Positions 35,226-47,738 are shown, numbered from the stretch's first letter. The stretch: DNA of 64,000 bases from Prosopocoilus inquinatus (GCA_036172665.1 CM069870.1:62682212-62746211); one strand, 5' to 3'. Program-made: numbers and translations. Notes: generated by a model from the letters alone, not told the origin.

Positions 35226-36100
35226 CAAATTAATATATCCAAACTTGGCTTCGCCCAGAAATACAAAAGAAAGATGTTGAACGAATAAAAACCGACGTGA
35301 CATAAACAAAAAGTAACCGAGTAAAAAATGATGAGGAACCAATGGCGTTATAGATCAGTTGTGAAAGCAATTTATAACTCCGTCGAAATAACAAGTTGAC
35401 AAAAAGCGTACTTCGCAAGATGACACAAAAAACCGAAGCCAGTTTTACAACCGGTCTCGACGTTCAGAATAAACATTCAATTTAATTCGCACGAAAAACT
35501 CAGGAAACCCAGCTGCGGATGATTGCAAATAATTGTGAAATCAACACAAAAAAAACAGACTTCGTAGCGATAGAAGTTTAACGTAAGGTAATCGTAATGC
35601 TGAAACAGCGAAATCATATCGATATATAAAGAAACTGTGATCGCATTGCACCACAAAATTAGATCGAAACGTTAGACGTAATCTGCGTTTAAAGTACACT
35701 ATTATACGGCGACGGAAATTGCAATAGAAAACTTGTTTCCAGCGTAATAAATCCAAGCAAAAAAGATACGCTATACTTAAATTAAAAATGGAATTGCAAG
35801 AGTGACGAACTTTTCATAATGAAGTAAATTGAAGGTATTAAAGGAAAACTGATGTTTATATTTAAAATAAATATTTTACTGATTTTTACTTCGAGTAACA
35901 CCTTTATTTTGAATTTCTTTCTGTTTGGGGCGAATCCTTTTTTGAATTTTTTAAATAAATAATTCTTTATGTATGGACGTACAAACACGTGCCATATCTG
36001 GAACTTTTCTTGGCTATTCAGTAATATTTTTATTCTATTTTCTATTCCTATTTATTTATCTGACTTACTTGGTATATAATAATAAATCTTACTCAAACCT
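35226..36100. other. Spacer upstream of gene E, unassigned
   Basis: Starts right after the LINE tail. Less AT-rich up to about 35780, then AT-rich. Only short minus-strand ORFs without motifs. Confidence 0.35.
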
Positions 36101-36213
36101 GAGGAGATAAAAAGAGATCTGACCTTTCAACTGGTGATACGCCCAGTATCACACTGTAACTGTTGAGACCAACAACATAAAGTGGGCCATCTTCTTTAAA
36201 TTAAATTAACAAA

Positions 36214-37675
36214 ATGGTAACAAATTCAATCACATGTAATCTAAAATACCATGTGCAACATTCTTTTATTAGATTCGGTGGTATCTACCAAATTTAATCA
36301 TAGTTACTGCGTTGGTAACTGAGAGCTCGACAAACCAGGTAACATTTTGCATATCTCTTGTGATTCTTCCATTATATACTTACTGTTAAGTTGTCTATCA
36401 AATATGAAAGCAGTTCAAACAGATTCTTCCCGAGAGTACTGCAAAAATTGGAGGTACTTAAACAACGAAACAAAATTCTGAAAGACTTCTTTCTAAGTAA
36501 ATACTAATTTTGTAGGAAATAAAGGAAACGATTTCAGAAAACGCGAATAAACAATGAATATTGTAGATTGGTTTATACATCGAAAGGTTTTAGTGTGATT
36601 AAATAAAAAATATTTACGTACATAGAATTATATAATTAATTACATGCATAAATGTTAATTACTTTTATTACTTAGTTCCAGTTAAAGCAGAACAAATTGG
36701 AAGACAATATAAATGAATGTCTATCTCAGTTGAAGGTATGAAGTTGTTTGAACCATTGCCAAAATGTCATTGGCTTAAACGAATTTCGTAATTAGTAATT
36801 TCTAATTTTAGAAAACCGAAGCAAAAAGCGAGAAGGTATTGCAACAATTGTCCGAGCAGAACTTGAAACTGACTGACATTGTTCAACAGCTGCAAGTAGG
36901 TACTTCAGGAAAGCTATAAATCAGAATTTTGTTTAAAAGTAACCAAAGTTTCCATTTGCAGGCAAAGCTTTCTAAAATAGAGCAAACATTACACAGAAAT
37001 ACTCTTGGTATTAATTTGCTGTTAACGGTAGGAAACGGACGAATGAAATGTGCTATTTGAGAATTTTGTTTTTAATTACAGTCGTCAGAAAATAAGTTGG
37101 GAGAAATGTTGATTTCTGCCATAAAAAATGGTGACGTCCAACAGGTGCTACTTCTTTTGGAACTTAGTGCAAACATCGAATATCAAGATGGAAAAGGTGA
37201 CAGACCGATTCATGTGGCTACACTACATAATCATCCCCGAATGGTGGAAATATTGCTTGAGAATAAGGCCGACATTGAATCTCGTGGGGAATACCAAAAA
37301 ACTGCATTGCATGTAGCTGGCGACAGTGGATGTTTGGAGTGTGCAAAAATCTTGATAGACAAAGGAGCTGATGTTAATAGCCGCGATTCTTGGACTAACA
37401 CACCACTTATACATCCCGCAAGGGTCGGCTTTAATGAATTTGTGGAGTTAGTGCTTCAGAAGGGAGCGAATGTGAACGCCGTAAGGTCTGATGGATGGAC
37501 TGGATTGCATTGGGCAGCACGGGATGGGCAGTTATCGACGGTGAAACTTTTAGTAAGGAACGGTGCTAACGTACATTTGAAGACTACCGATGGTAAAACT
37601 GCTTACGATATCGCTCTTTCAAACAACCACAATTTAGTTGCTGATTTTCTTAAAAAAAGCGATGTGGAAACTTAA
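36214..37675 (+). CDS. Gene E: predicted secreted coiled-coil/ankyrin protein, ~309 aa with one exon skipped
   Basis: Exons: ATG 36214-36216 (donor gtaaca), 36273-36338 (IRWYLPNLIIVTALVTE, signal-like), 36391-36453, [36516 onward: EIKETISENANKQ then TGA at 36555-36557, no donor], 36682-36735, 36812-36895 (KTEAKSEKVLQQLSEQ), 36962-37027 and the ankyrin exon 37082-37675. All phase 0, so skipping the broken exon leaves the frame open. The last two exons and 3'UTR are almost identical to gene A. A TATA-like gataaaaag lies at 36106-36114 and AATAAA at 37703-37708. Ankyrin repeats match A except for scattered substitutions. Confidence 0.75.
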
Positions 37676-37729
37676 TTTATTACTTTATGTAATTAAATAG
37701 AAAATAAAAATTTACTTTAAACTAGCTCT

Positions 37730-38830
37730 TTCATAGAAATAAATTCCGCAAGAAGAGACAAAATTCTTTTATTTTAGCCAATAAATACACTTTGTCTTCA
37801 TTTCTACTAAGTTTTATACCTCAAACGTCGATTTTCTCAACTTAGTTTGCAAAACAAGTACCTGTAGTCTATTTATTATACAGCGTGTGCAAATAAAAAA
37901 ATCTCAGTGTAAGTACCTTCTGCTGATGTACCATAGCCAAAAAATTTCGTATGTACCATTTGTTTAGAACTGCTGAAATATGCGAGAAAGAATTATTTAG
38001 CAAGGTCAAGGGCACCTTCCTCTGTAGTCGGTGGAACATATCACCGATACCGCACCGATCATAAAAGTTTATTATTTTACTTGAAATTTTAATTCATTGA
38101 GCGAAGTAATGTTACATTTATTTATTTTAAGAAGTCAACCATCCATGAATAAATCCGAAAATTTATCCACCAGTTTTTCGTAACTGAGGAGGCTGATTGA
38201 AGAGATGGCCAGTTTATGGTTGGTTATTACCATAGCAACAGTTCGTTAAATTTAACGTACTCGATACAGAACAGCTCCCGTGGAAGGGCAATTTATTACT
38301 TGTGATGGTGAAATATGAGAAAAATAAAACGATGGATGACGGTGTCATTATTTAACCCATCCACATTCTTGAGGAACATTTTTTAACCAGTAATTATAAT
38401 CGTCGGCTTATAATTTGAAAATAAATATCTAGAAACATGGAGTGAAGTTGCATTTATTTATTTTAATAAATCCAGGGGCTTCGTAAACTAAATATTTTAA
38501 TTGTTACGATCTATTAACAGGCGTCACACGAATCAAACACTGACCTATCTTGGCGTCGTCATTCAAACAGGGGAAGCGGTCGCCTACGCGAGAGTACGCC
38601 ACCATTCACTCGTTAGCTACGGTTTGGTAAACATCTGTCACTGCATTTTTCTCGAAAACTATTAATTTTTTGTTAAAGACATGTGAGTTCAATTGTTGCC
38701 ATTTATGGTGATATATTACAGGTTTAAATATTTGCACACAGTAAAGAAACACCCGTTATTACATTATGATTTATGAATATTATTAATTTGATACCATTTA
38801 TTTATCTTGTGGATTAAGTTGGTGCAAAGA
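37730..38830. other. Spacer between genes E and F
   Basis: AT-rich, no supported ORF. Two similar short stretches (catttatttattttaa near 38115 and 38450) and a block (ttaaatttaacgta...gatacagaac near 38245) resembling, in reverse, sequence at 11095-11160. Probably decayed repeats. Confidence 0.35.
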
Positions 38831-38833
38831 AGA

Positions 38834-38839
38834 TATAAA
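38834..38839 (+). promoter_or_regulatory. TATA box of gene F
   Basis: TATAAA lies about 50 nt upstream of the proposed exon-1 end (38885). A TGACCTTTC block follows at 38849-38857, shared with genes E (36120-36128) and G (44329-44337). Confidence 0.4.
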
Positions 38840-38976
38840 CACTGCTGATGACCTTTCAACTAATGCCTAGGCTCGGTGCAACATTGTGATCGTTTGAAGT
38901 TCGCAAAAGTATCTTTTAGAATAAATATCAATAAATCAAGCTTTTCGACAATTGAAAATAATTAAAACAATTCTAG

Positions 38977-41211
38977 ATGCAGCTGTGTATCGTAAGTTTA
39001 ATCATGTTTGCTGTTCTACAGTATGAAGGTTTGGCGAATCAGGTAATTAATAAAATAATTTTAGATCTTATTCTATAATCATTCTACAATATTTTTAGCA
39101 ATCATCTGACAACGAAGGCAAGTTTTACTTAGACGTGATGCAAAAATTTGAGGTATACCGAAGCATAATTTTGCTAGTTTTTTTTTAATTTTGATTTTAC
39201 AGAAAATCAGTGAAACTTTACTCTTTCATTGGAGATACGTTGACATAAATATTTATGTGTACCGTGCTTTCAATTGAATTCCTCATTAAAGTGGGCTATA
39301 ATTTCACTGTTTTTTTCTCCTAAGATTTGCAGCACTGATAGCTGTTCAATTATTTAATTAAACAAATGTCAAATTGACACTTTGTATTTTCAATTAATTC
39401 AAAATGTTAGAATTATAGCAGAAAATATTTATTGTTGTTATTTTCAAACCGGTAGAATAGAAAATGGACAGTTAGTTTATCTAATTAATCAGTGTGTACA
39501 GAAGTTTCGACAGCAGTTTCCTAATTTTGCTATTACTTATGAACAGCTAGTTAAACATATCCATGCTTGTGTTCTTAAATTTCGTGAAACAGGATCACTT
39601 GGTCGCAAAATAGGGAGCGGAGCAGCTAAGAAAAGGACTGCAGCCTGCATTGAAGATGTTCGGGGTCGAATGGAATACTCTCCCAAGAAATCTATTGCGA
39701 AACTTTCACAAGAAGTTCAGCTATCAGTGGGAACATGTCATACTATTCTTAAAAAAGACTTGAAGCTTTATCCATATAAGATTCAAACAGTCCACGAACT
39801 CAGGCCAGTAGATTTTCACAGAAGAACAGAATATTGTCAGTGGTTTCTTGATATCTTATACAACGACGACATTCTTGACAAGCGTTTCTTTTCCGATGAG
39901 GCCTGGCTTCATCTCTCAGGTTATTTAAATAAGCAGAATATGAGAATATGGTCAGCAGAAAATCCCCATGAATTTATGGAAACTCCATTACATCCATTAA
40001 AAATTGGTGTTTGGCTAGCAGTGTCAAGAAGGCGTATCATTGGACCAATATTTTTTAACGACTCATTTTTTAACTTTAATGTTGTGTTTTTATTTAATGT
40101 TATGGTCAGTACTGACAGTTAATGACAACTGTTTTCTCTAGAATTGTGTCGCCAACTTCATAAAAAAATCACAGCTTACTTTAATGAGGAATTCAATTGA
40201 AGGCACGGTATAAACATAAAGGAATTATTAAAGCGCATTTAAATACGTAAATTAAAACGCCTTATACAATTATTTTCTTTTATTTGCAGGAAATTGGAAC
40301 AGAAAACGGAAAGGTTTTAGAGCAGCTCTCAGACACAGTTCAGCAATTGCAGGCAGGTGACTTACACCTTAAATCGAAGTTAGAAACGTTCTAAACTTTT
40401 TAGAAACTAAATACATAAAAGACTGAAGTAAAATGCTTTTATAATATTTACAGGTGAAGCTATCTAAAATGGAACAAGCATTAGATAAAAGTCTTTTCGG
40501 CATGCGCCTATTACTGGCGGTAAGGGATGGGAAATTGATTTACCTACATTGTTTGAAATAGATTAAATTTAATTGTAGTCTTCTGCACAGTTCTCTGCAC
40601 GTTCTTTAGGGGAGATGTTACTTTCAGCTGTAAGAAAGGACGACGCTCACCAGGTGTTTCTCCTCTTGGAATTTGGAGCCAACATAGAATTCGAAGATGG
40701 TAGGAAGAATAGACCGATTCATGTGGCAGTGCTGCACAAACGTCCTCAAATGCTGGAAGTTTTACTTGAGAATAAAGCCGACGTTGAGTCTCGTGGGGAA
40801 CATCAAAAAACTGCACTTCACTTGGCAGCTTATGCCAAATGCTTGGAGTGCGCAAATATTTTAGTCGGCAAAGGAGCTAATTTGGAAAGTCTCGATCAGT
40901 GGCGTAACGTACCGATTATACATGCCGCCAGAATCGGTTTTAATGAGTTTTTGGAGTTGTTGCTTCAGAAGGGGGCCAAGGTGAATGCCGCCTCTGTGGG
41001 TGGTTGGACTGCACTTCACCACGCAGCATTAGAGGGGCCACTATCTACTGTGAAGATTTTGTTGGAAAACGGTGCTAACGTGGAATTAAAGAATGAAGAC
41101 GGAGAGACTCCACTGGATATAGCTCATCGCCGAAGGCGTTATTTAATTGCTGACCATCTTCAAAGATTTAATTCACTTGAGTCATTGAAGAATTGGCAAT
41201 TTCTTCTGTGA
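38977..41211 (+). CDS. Gene F: predicted secreted coiled-coil/ankyrin protein, ~293 aa
   Basis: Exons: 38977-39042 (MQLCIVSLIMFAVLQYEG, signal peptide starting right at the acceptor), 39099-39152, 40290-40352 (EIGTENGKVLEQLSD), 40454-40519 (VKLSKMEQALDKSL) and 40579-41211 (six ankyrin repeats plus a C-terminal extension ending NWQFLL). Phase 0 throughout if the intron after 40352 uses a GC donor (cag|GCAGGT); the nearby GT at 40356-40357 would break the frame. A remnant exon start at 39204 (KISETLLFHW) shows that the EIKE-type exon was disrupted beside the Tc1-like insertion at 39260. CLEC is kept in repeat 3 (KCLECAN). Confidence 0.75.
39260..40210 (+). mobile_element. Tc1/mariner-superfamily transposon, 951 bp
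   Basis: Terminal inverted repeats of about 45 bp (left accgtgctttcaattgaatt, right end the inverse with few changes) bounded by TA. Contains one transposase ORF (39382-40122). It lies in gene F between exons at 39152 and 40290, just after a damaged coiled-coil exon. A shortened relative lies near 61730-61925. Confidence 0.85.
39382..40122 (+). pseudogene. Truncated Tc1-like transposase, 246 aa
   Basis: The N-terminal helix-turn-helix region (SIAKLSQEVQLSVGTCHTIL) and the first catalytic Asp segment (FFSDEAWLHLSG, then NMRIWSAENPHEF) are clear. The frame ends soon after IGVWLAVSRRRIIGPIFF. The segments with the second Asp and the final catalytic acidic residue are missing, so the enzyme is internally deleted although the terminal repeats remain. 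Confidence 0.8.
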
Positions 41212-41519
41212 AAAGATTAGTGTTTATTTTAAAATATTTGTTTCCTTTGGTAAAATAATACAAGTATCCGTGTTTGGATATGGTCTGGTTTAAATTGTAC
41301 GGTAGTACTTGTGTTGACATTATTTCAGTGATTTCAGCGTAATAGGAACTTTAAAAGAAATTAAATTGACAGTAGTATTTATTTACTTTATGTATTACAT
41401 ACAACTACTTGTTTTCATGGCAAGCTAAAAATATAAAAAGCAAAATTTTAACAATTTGGAACAAGAAATATTTGGGCTGCAGATATTTCTGGAAAACAAA
41501 ACAGTTTAGACAATGATGA

Positions 41520-43100
41520 CAATTTGATGGAGTTCTCATTGAGTGCGACTTTTGTGTAAGTTGACACTTATTTCGGGCAAATACTAAAGTATTTTTGGAA
41601 ATATCATAGCTAAATCAAGCAAACTGAATCCAAAAATTCGTTGGTGTCGTAATTTCTCGAACATCAACTTAACTGATTTTGATAGACATCTACATTTGTT
41701 ACCGTTACATGTAAAACTTGGGGTTGCAAACATAAGAAAGAAAGTTGATTTTTTGAATAATTGCATCGTAGATTTATTTGACATACCTGCACCATTAAAT
41801 CTGTACAAATTCGATAAGCCACACACGCCTTGGCTAACAGACAATTCGAAACTTGACAGTTCTGTATTGCCAGATATTTAATCAGGGTTTCGTACTGATT
41901 TCAGTTGTACAACCGTTTTACTGAATGTTACCGACGATTTGTTGTGAAATTGTTACCAAGGAAACATCACAGCCATAATTTTGCTGGTATACAGCAAACC
42001 CTTCGATACTGTTAATCACGATATGCTCATTTCATTACTGTCATCTATTGGACTCTTGTGTGAGACAGTTACTTTGATACGCAGTTACATGTTGTGTCGA
42101 ACCCAAGCTGTTCAATTAGATGCTTCTATGTCAAGTTCACTGCCCGTTACAAGTGGAGTACCTCAGGCTTCGGTACTTTGTCCCACTCTCTTCTCTTCTC
42201 CAATTACACGTCAACCTTTACTGACGGTCTTAAATATTGTAAATCGCAAATGTTTGCAGATGATATGCAGCTATATATCAGTCTTCAATCATCAAGCTGG
42301 CACCAGGCGGTATTAAATATTAATGCTGATTTAAGGTATATGTATAGCATGTTTCTCATGAATCTTTTCTAATAATAAATACTGATAAGTATTACTTTGC
42401 GGTAATAAAGCCAGTTGCAATAATTTAGTAAATCCTCTTGACATAAAAATTAATAGCATTAAAATTCCGGTGGTAGTTAACAAGGTTCGAAGTCTTGGAC
42501 TAATATTAGATAATTCCTTTAGATACAAGGAACATATTACTAAAATGTATCAGTTTCTCTTATGCCTGTCTAAGAGAATCTGTTTCCTCATAGAGCATAC
42601 CTAAATGTTGACTTAAAGAAAAAACTCTGTGAAGCTTTGGTTACGTTTCAATTTACGTTTTGTGCTCCCGTATGTGCTGCTATTGATAAAATAACTACTT
42701 ACCATATTCAGAAAGTTCAAAACTCCTGTCTGAGGTTTATACATATATGGAATAAGAAAATTTCAGTATATATCTCACAAACTCATCGATGCTGGTTGGC
42801 TATGACTATGTCTGTATCACAAGATATTAATGTTTCATTCTCTGCCTTACTTATATAATAAAATCAGATTCCGGTCAGATGTTCATAATATTACGACAAG
42901 ATTCAGGGGTCCCACTTCACTCCCTAAATACGCCTCTTCAATTTTTGGAAGGTCATGTTTCTTACCAAGTTTATAATATAATGAACGGTATCCGAAACTT
43001 TAATCTCTCTCGATATCTGTTTTTAAAAGAAAACTTTTTTCTATATTGTTCAGTAGATAATATGCTGCTTCTTTGCAAAATAAATAAATAATAATAACAA
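41520..43100 (+). pseudogene. LINE relic (CR1/Jockey-type), 5' truncated
   Basis: Pieces of the pre-RT and RT regions appear in different frames: KPHTPWLTDN near 41815, YSKPFDTVNHDMLISLL near 41985, SGVPQASVLCPTLFS near 42160 and FADDMQLYISLQ near 42250. The copy ends in aaataaataataataacaat near 43080-43100. Confidence 0.65.
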
Positions 43101-44310
43101 TAATACACTCTCAGAGCATTTGTATCTTTTGTATCTTATACATTTATTACTGTACTACTTTGCAGAATCTTTTTAGGTTTAGTAAATTTTTTTAGATTTA
43201 ATATTTTCCTAGATTTTTTATTTTTAGGCATTTTTCCGAATTAAACTAAACATTTTGTTTGTTTACGGTTTAAGTGGTAGGTAAATCAGGATGTAGAGTG
43301 GCCTATGTACAGTCTGAAATTCGCCGTCTGGTTGTAAGTTTTTTTTTGCGGTAAGCTTTATTTATCTTATTTTCCAAACTTCTATAACGTTTTAGGACGT
43401 AAATAAGCTTGCAATAAAGGACATTATTATTAACTTTTTTTTATGCTTTGACAGCAAGCATGGCCGCCTTGCATGGGGGACTCATTAGGAGCAAATCCCG
43501 CTTCAATTTGTCTATCCTACTGCAATGTTAGGTCAAAAAGCGATAGTAAGATGTCGCTATTTTATATGTTCATTATTATTAACATATAAACAAAAACGAT
43601 TTGCACAAAATTTTTCTAAAGACATTATTATTATTAACCAAACCCTTTGCAGCGAATTTTTAAGCTGGGTTTATTCCCTGGCGCCCCATCTTTTGTAACT
43701 CGCACCTATCTTCACTAGAGCTAGTTTTGGAAAAATTGAACAAGCCAGGTTAATTTTTAAAACCAGGAGTAATAAAGTTAGACGATTTAAGTGGTAGCAT
43801 ATTAAATAAGTATTTAGTTCCGGTTTAACTAAAGAGCTGAATTGGCGAAAGTCGATTCAATCAGATTACTTCGACTGACTTCCTTAAATGTGGTTTACAG
43901 AAACTAGATGCACAGCAATAACTAAAAATAATATCTCGTAATCCCTTTGCACTAACGTTAAAGTAGGTAAACAATTAGGCCTGTCAACAGGTAAACCTAA
44001 CACCGTTGGCTTTTATTTTGGAGTAATGTATTATTATTCTTTTAAACATCTTATGTTACGCTTAAAAATTAAAGCCCGAGTAGATAATATTAGAGTGTGT
44101 GTAAGATTAATAAAATTTTAAAGTATTTGGAATTTTTTTTTCATTTGTGAAGAGTATCACATCCGTTCAAATTAAACAATGGAATTATTTTTTTCTGTAA
44201 TTTGATGCGCATGGCTCTTTGATGTGTGGTTTACGTTTGGTAAATTTATAACGATAATAAAAGTTTTGTTTACTTTTGATTGGTGAAAAGTAAACGCATA
44301 TTTCAAACAA
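43101..44310. other. Spacer with one composite-repeat fragment (43443-43570)
   Basis: 43443-43570 is 'module 2' on the plus strand (gcatggccgccttgcatggg...aagatgtcgct). It is followed by caaaaacgatttgcac, the motif that borders the hammerhead-like module. The remainder is AT-rich with no supported ORF. Confidence 0.45.
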
Positions 44311-44317
44311 AAGTGAT

Positions 44318-44323
44318 TATAAG
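44318..44323 (+). promoter_or_regulatory. TATA-like box of gene G (TATAAG)
   Basis: Precedes the TGACCTTTC block (44329-44337) and the exon-1 ATG at 44393-44395. Confidence 0.35.
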
Positions 44324-44462
44324 AACTGTGACCTTTCTGCGACTAAAGGTTCTAGTACCATAGTGCATTCGTTAGTTAACAAAGTGATACTGATGGTCTT
44401 TCTTTTATTAAACTAGTAGGTATATTAATGTGTGCTTATTAAGTGAAAAAATTTAATTCTAG

Positions 44463-45787
44463 ATGCGATGTTACTTTAGAAACTTAATCATATTTATTGC
44501 ATTGCAGGCCGAGTGTTTGGAGAGAGAGAGATAATTCACAGTTTTATATACTTCTCTGGAGGTAGGTCCAGTTTTAATTAAAATAAATAGAAAATATTTG
44601 TTAATTAATTATACATGTAAATTGCGTTGTTCCTAACTAGAAAATAAAAGAAACTGCAGCAAAAAATGGATGAAGTTTTACAACAACTGTCTAACACAGT
44701 TCAACAATTACAGGTGTGTACTTACATGCAAAAGTAAACATTAAAAATAGGGATGGGCATTATGGAAAAGGCAATTAATAAATAAACTATTACAACTTTC
44801 GAATGAATTCATTCCAATAAATGCATTGCATTTGATATTTTTTATTCGAGTCTGTAGTAATAAATTTATGTATTTATTTGAACGAATTTATTCGAAAGTT
44901 ATTATTATTCATTTAGTAATTGTTCGACAATTCATTTTATTCAATACTGCCAGTCACTAAATTATCAAAATATTCTAAATTCTTCAAAATCTAAGTTCTC
45001 AAACGATTCCAAAGTAAAATGTCTTTATTTACAGACAATGTTATCCAAGATGGAGCAAAAATTAGACAGAACTGTTGCTGGAATGCGTTTACTGCTACAA
45101 GTGAGTGCTGGATAATTCAATTAATCATCTGAAATAAATTCTTATCTTTAATTCCAGTCTTCCACAGTTGATTTACGGGACGGGTTACTCTTTGCCGTCA
45201 AACATGATGATGTCCAGGGGGTACTCTTCTTCCTGGAACTTGGTGCAAACATAGAATTTCAAGATGGTAAAAAGAATAGGCCGATTCATGTGGCAGTAAA
45301 ACATAACCATTCTCGAATTTTGCAAGTGTTACTCGAGAACGGAGCCGATATTGAATCTCACGGGGAACAACAAAAAACTGCGCTGCACCTGTCGTCTAAT
45401 GCCAATTGTTTCGAATGCGCAAAAATTTTGGTCGAAAAAGGAGCAAATCTGAATAGTATTGATGAATGTCAATGGACATCGGTTATGTTTGCCGCCAACG
45501 AGGGTTTTGATGATATTGTAGAGTTGCTACTGCAGAAAGGAGCTAATGTAAATGCTGCAACAAAGGTTGGATGGACTGCATTACATCTGGCGTCACGAGA
45601 AGGAAAATTATCCACTGTGAAGATTTTGGTTAAGTACGGTGCTGACGTAAAAGTGAAAGGGAAGGATCCACAAGAAACCACACCACTAAGTCTAGCTCTT
45701 ACTAACGGGTGGTATTTAATTGCTGATTTCCTTCAAATTCATTGTCCGGTTCACAATGCTTGTTGCATACTAAATAATTACATTTGA
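44463..45787 (+). pseudogene. Gene G: coiled-coil/ankyrin gene with ruined signal exon, possible shorter protein (~247 aa)
   Basis: Exon 1 ends ctgATG (44393-44395, donor gtcttt) and exon 2 starts ATGCGATGT at 44463 (MRCYFRNLIIFIALQ). Exon 2 then runs into a GAGAGA tract and TAA at 44532-44534: the intron between exons 2 and 3 has been lost and the two exons fused out of frame. The next exon (44641-44713) has a 1-nt insertion that breaks its original frame but offers an ATG at 44666 (MDEVLQQLSNTVQQLQ). From there 45035-45100 and 45158-45787 stay open to a TGA, giving a protein of about 247 aa without signal peptide. Repeat 6 region has a short insertion (KGKDPQETT) and the C-terminus is extended with three Cys. 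Called a pseudogene for the secreted form; the short ORF could still be expressed. Confidence 0.6.
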
Positions 45788-45807
45788 ATATTATCAGTTG
45801 TCACTGC

Positions 45808-45973
45808 TTAGACGAACATTTTTCGAGGGCACTTCTGAACCGGTTTCGGCTTGAGCCATTTCAAGAGTCTCCTGAAAATTATATGTAGTTAGGAAGAACG
45901 ATTTCCAAGAATGTCTTGAAAATGGCGTCAGCCGAAACCGGTCAAGACGCACCCTCGAAAAATATTCGTCTAA
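45808..45973. mobile_element. Palindromic MITE just after the gene G stop
   Basis: Arms ttagacgaacatttttcgag and ctcgaaaaatattcgtctaa are inverted; pairing continues over about 60 nt each side (ccggtttcggct / agccgaaaccgg). It begins 21 nt after the stop, so it would lie in the 3'UTR. Confidence 0.65.
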
Positions 45974-46684
45974 ACATTAATAACATTCAATCCTTCAAAT
46001 TCATTCACGAGAGTATTTGTATTATTTTTTGATTATAAAGCTTCCTGGCATTGTTAATGGATTGTCGAAGAAAATACAATTTCTTGTATGTAAAATATGA
46101 GTATGTATTTTTAGATTGTTTTTGGGGATCGATTAACACTCAAGAGGCTGTTTAAATAATTTCTTGTACACGTTTTGTATTTGGAATAACAAATTTTTAG
46201 ATTGCAAATGGAACAAGTTTTATTTATTTTTTCCAGACAAGTTAGTTCTTACGAAGGTTAATTTGTTTGGCGCCGAAGTTTAAATATACACGCAAACTTA
46301 CTGTTTTGTAATAGCTAGAAATAATTATCCCCTCAAAATTAGCGCCCCGGGCAGCCTCCCGTCTCGCCCGCCCCTTTATAAGCCCTGTGTAGCATTCCTC
46401 AACTAAGTTTAATCGACTTTGGTGTCACTTGTCAGCACGTAATTCTCTCTATTCAAGCGTTAATTTTGCATAAGTTCCATCGAGCGAAAAGAACTTTGAT
46501 ACGCGAGCTGAACAGACGTACGTAAATCATGCTAGACAATTTCCGGGGTGATTCAACTGATGTCGACGATCATACTTGTGAAATGCTCACTGCGTAATTT
46601 TGTCCTAAAAACAATTTTGTCTTGTGTTCAAAAATAAAAAAATCAATTTAGATAAGAATTATTCAAATGTGACAGTACAACGTT

Positions 46685-47092
46685 GGAAGTCCTTTTGAGA
46701 GAGTTGCCATCGATGTAGCCGGCCCGTTTCCAGAAACGAATGGTGGAAACAAGTACATCGTCGTGGTAATGGACTACTTTAGCAAGTGGGTTGAAGCTTA
46801 CGCCCTACCTAACCAAGAGGCAGTCACTATTGCGGAAGTCCTTGTCAGGGAATGGATCAGTCGGTATAGTGCACCTATGGAACTGCATTCAGACCAAGAA
46901 AGGAACTTTGAATCGGCCTTGTTCAAGAACGTGTGTACTCTGCTCGGCGTACGAAAAACAAGAACAACTGCACTCCATCCACAGTCGGACGGAATGGTGA
47001 AAAGGTTCAACAGAACCATCAGTCGACATTTGTCCAAGGTCGTTTCCGATCATTCACAGACAATTCAGGTCATGTTGCAATCATCTTTTTAG
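46685..47092 (+). pseudogene. Ty3/Gypsy integrase fragment
   Basis: One open frame reads SPFERVAIDVAGPFPET, VVVMDYFSKWVEAYALPNQ, LHSDQERNFES and ALHPQSDGMVKRFNR, covering the integrase core with catalytic Asp-Asp positions. The final Glu region is altered (GMVKRFNR where the family has G-x-x-E-R). Both ends are cut and no LTRs are visible. Confidence 0.8.
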
Positions 47093-47738
47093 AAATTATC
47101 TTGCGCTTTGCGGCTGCAAAAGAAAGAAAAAAGGAAACCAAAGGGGTCAGATTTATCAAAGTATGTCGTGAGTAAATTTCTTATGTCATACTGATGTCGA
47201 GATAAATCCTCAGAACAAAGATTGATGTAAAATAGACATCTTCTTTTTCTCTTCGGTAACAAAAGAAACACTTAGGTTTCTCTCTGAGACTTAGGAAGAC
47301 TGACTAAGAAAATTTGAACTTTTTAATCCCCATTCGATTTACGTGTTCATAAATATATGAAGTCTGTCAATTCCAATTTTTCATCGTTCGTAAAGTTGCG
47401 AATTTTCAACTTTGCGAGTATTTTGATGCGAGTAGATTTTTATAAATCGCAGTATCCAAATCCGTCAGAAAGAAACATCTATTTCTGATGTATTAAACTT
47501 ACAATTAGTGAAAGAAATAATAGTGTCAATTCTATGGAAGAAATGTTCAACATGTCTGTGTTGGGTGGCTTTAGAAATAGCTGAACAATAACAACAAAAG
47601 TTTTTCCGTAACCGGAAGCACGCAAGAGATCCATTTCGTACGCTTTCGAAAGGAATGTTTCTGAATATGTTTAGGCTTTCTTTTAAGGATTTATGTAGAT
47701 ATTTAATAGAAATGTTAACTCCGTAGATTAGGTTAGGC

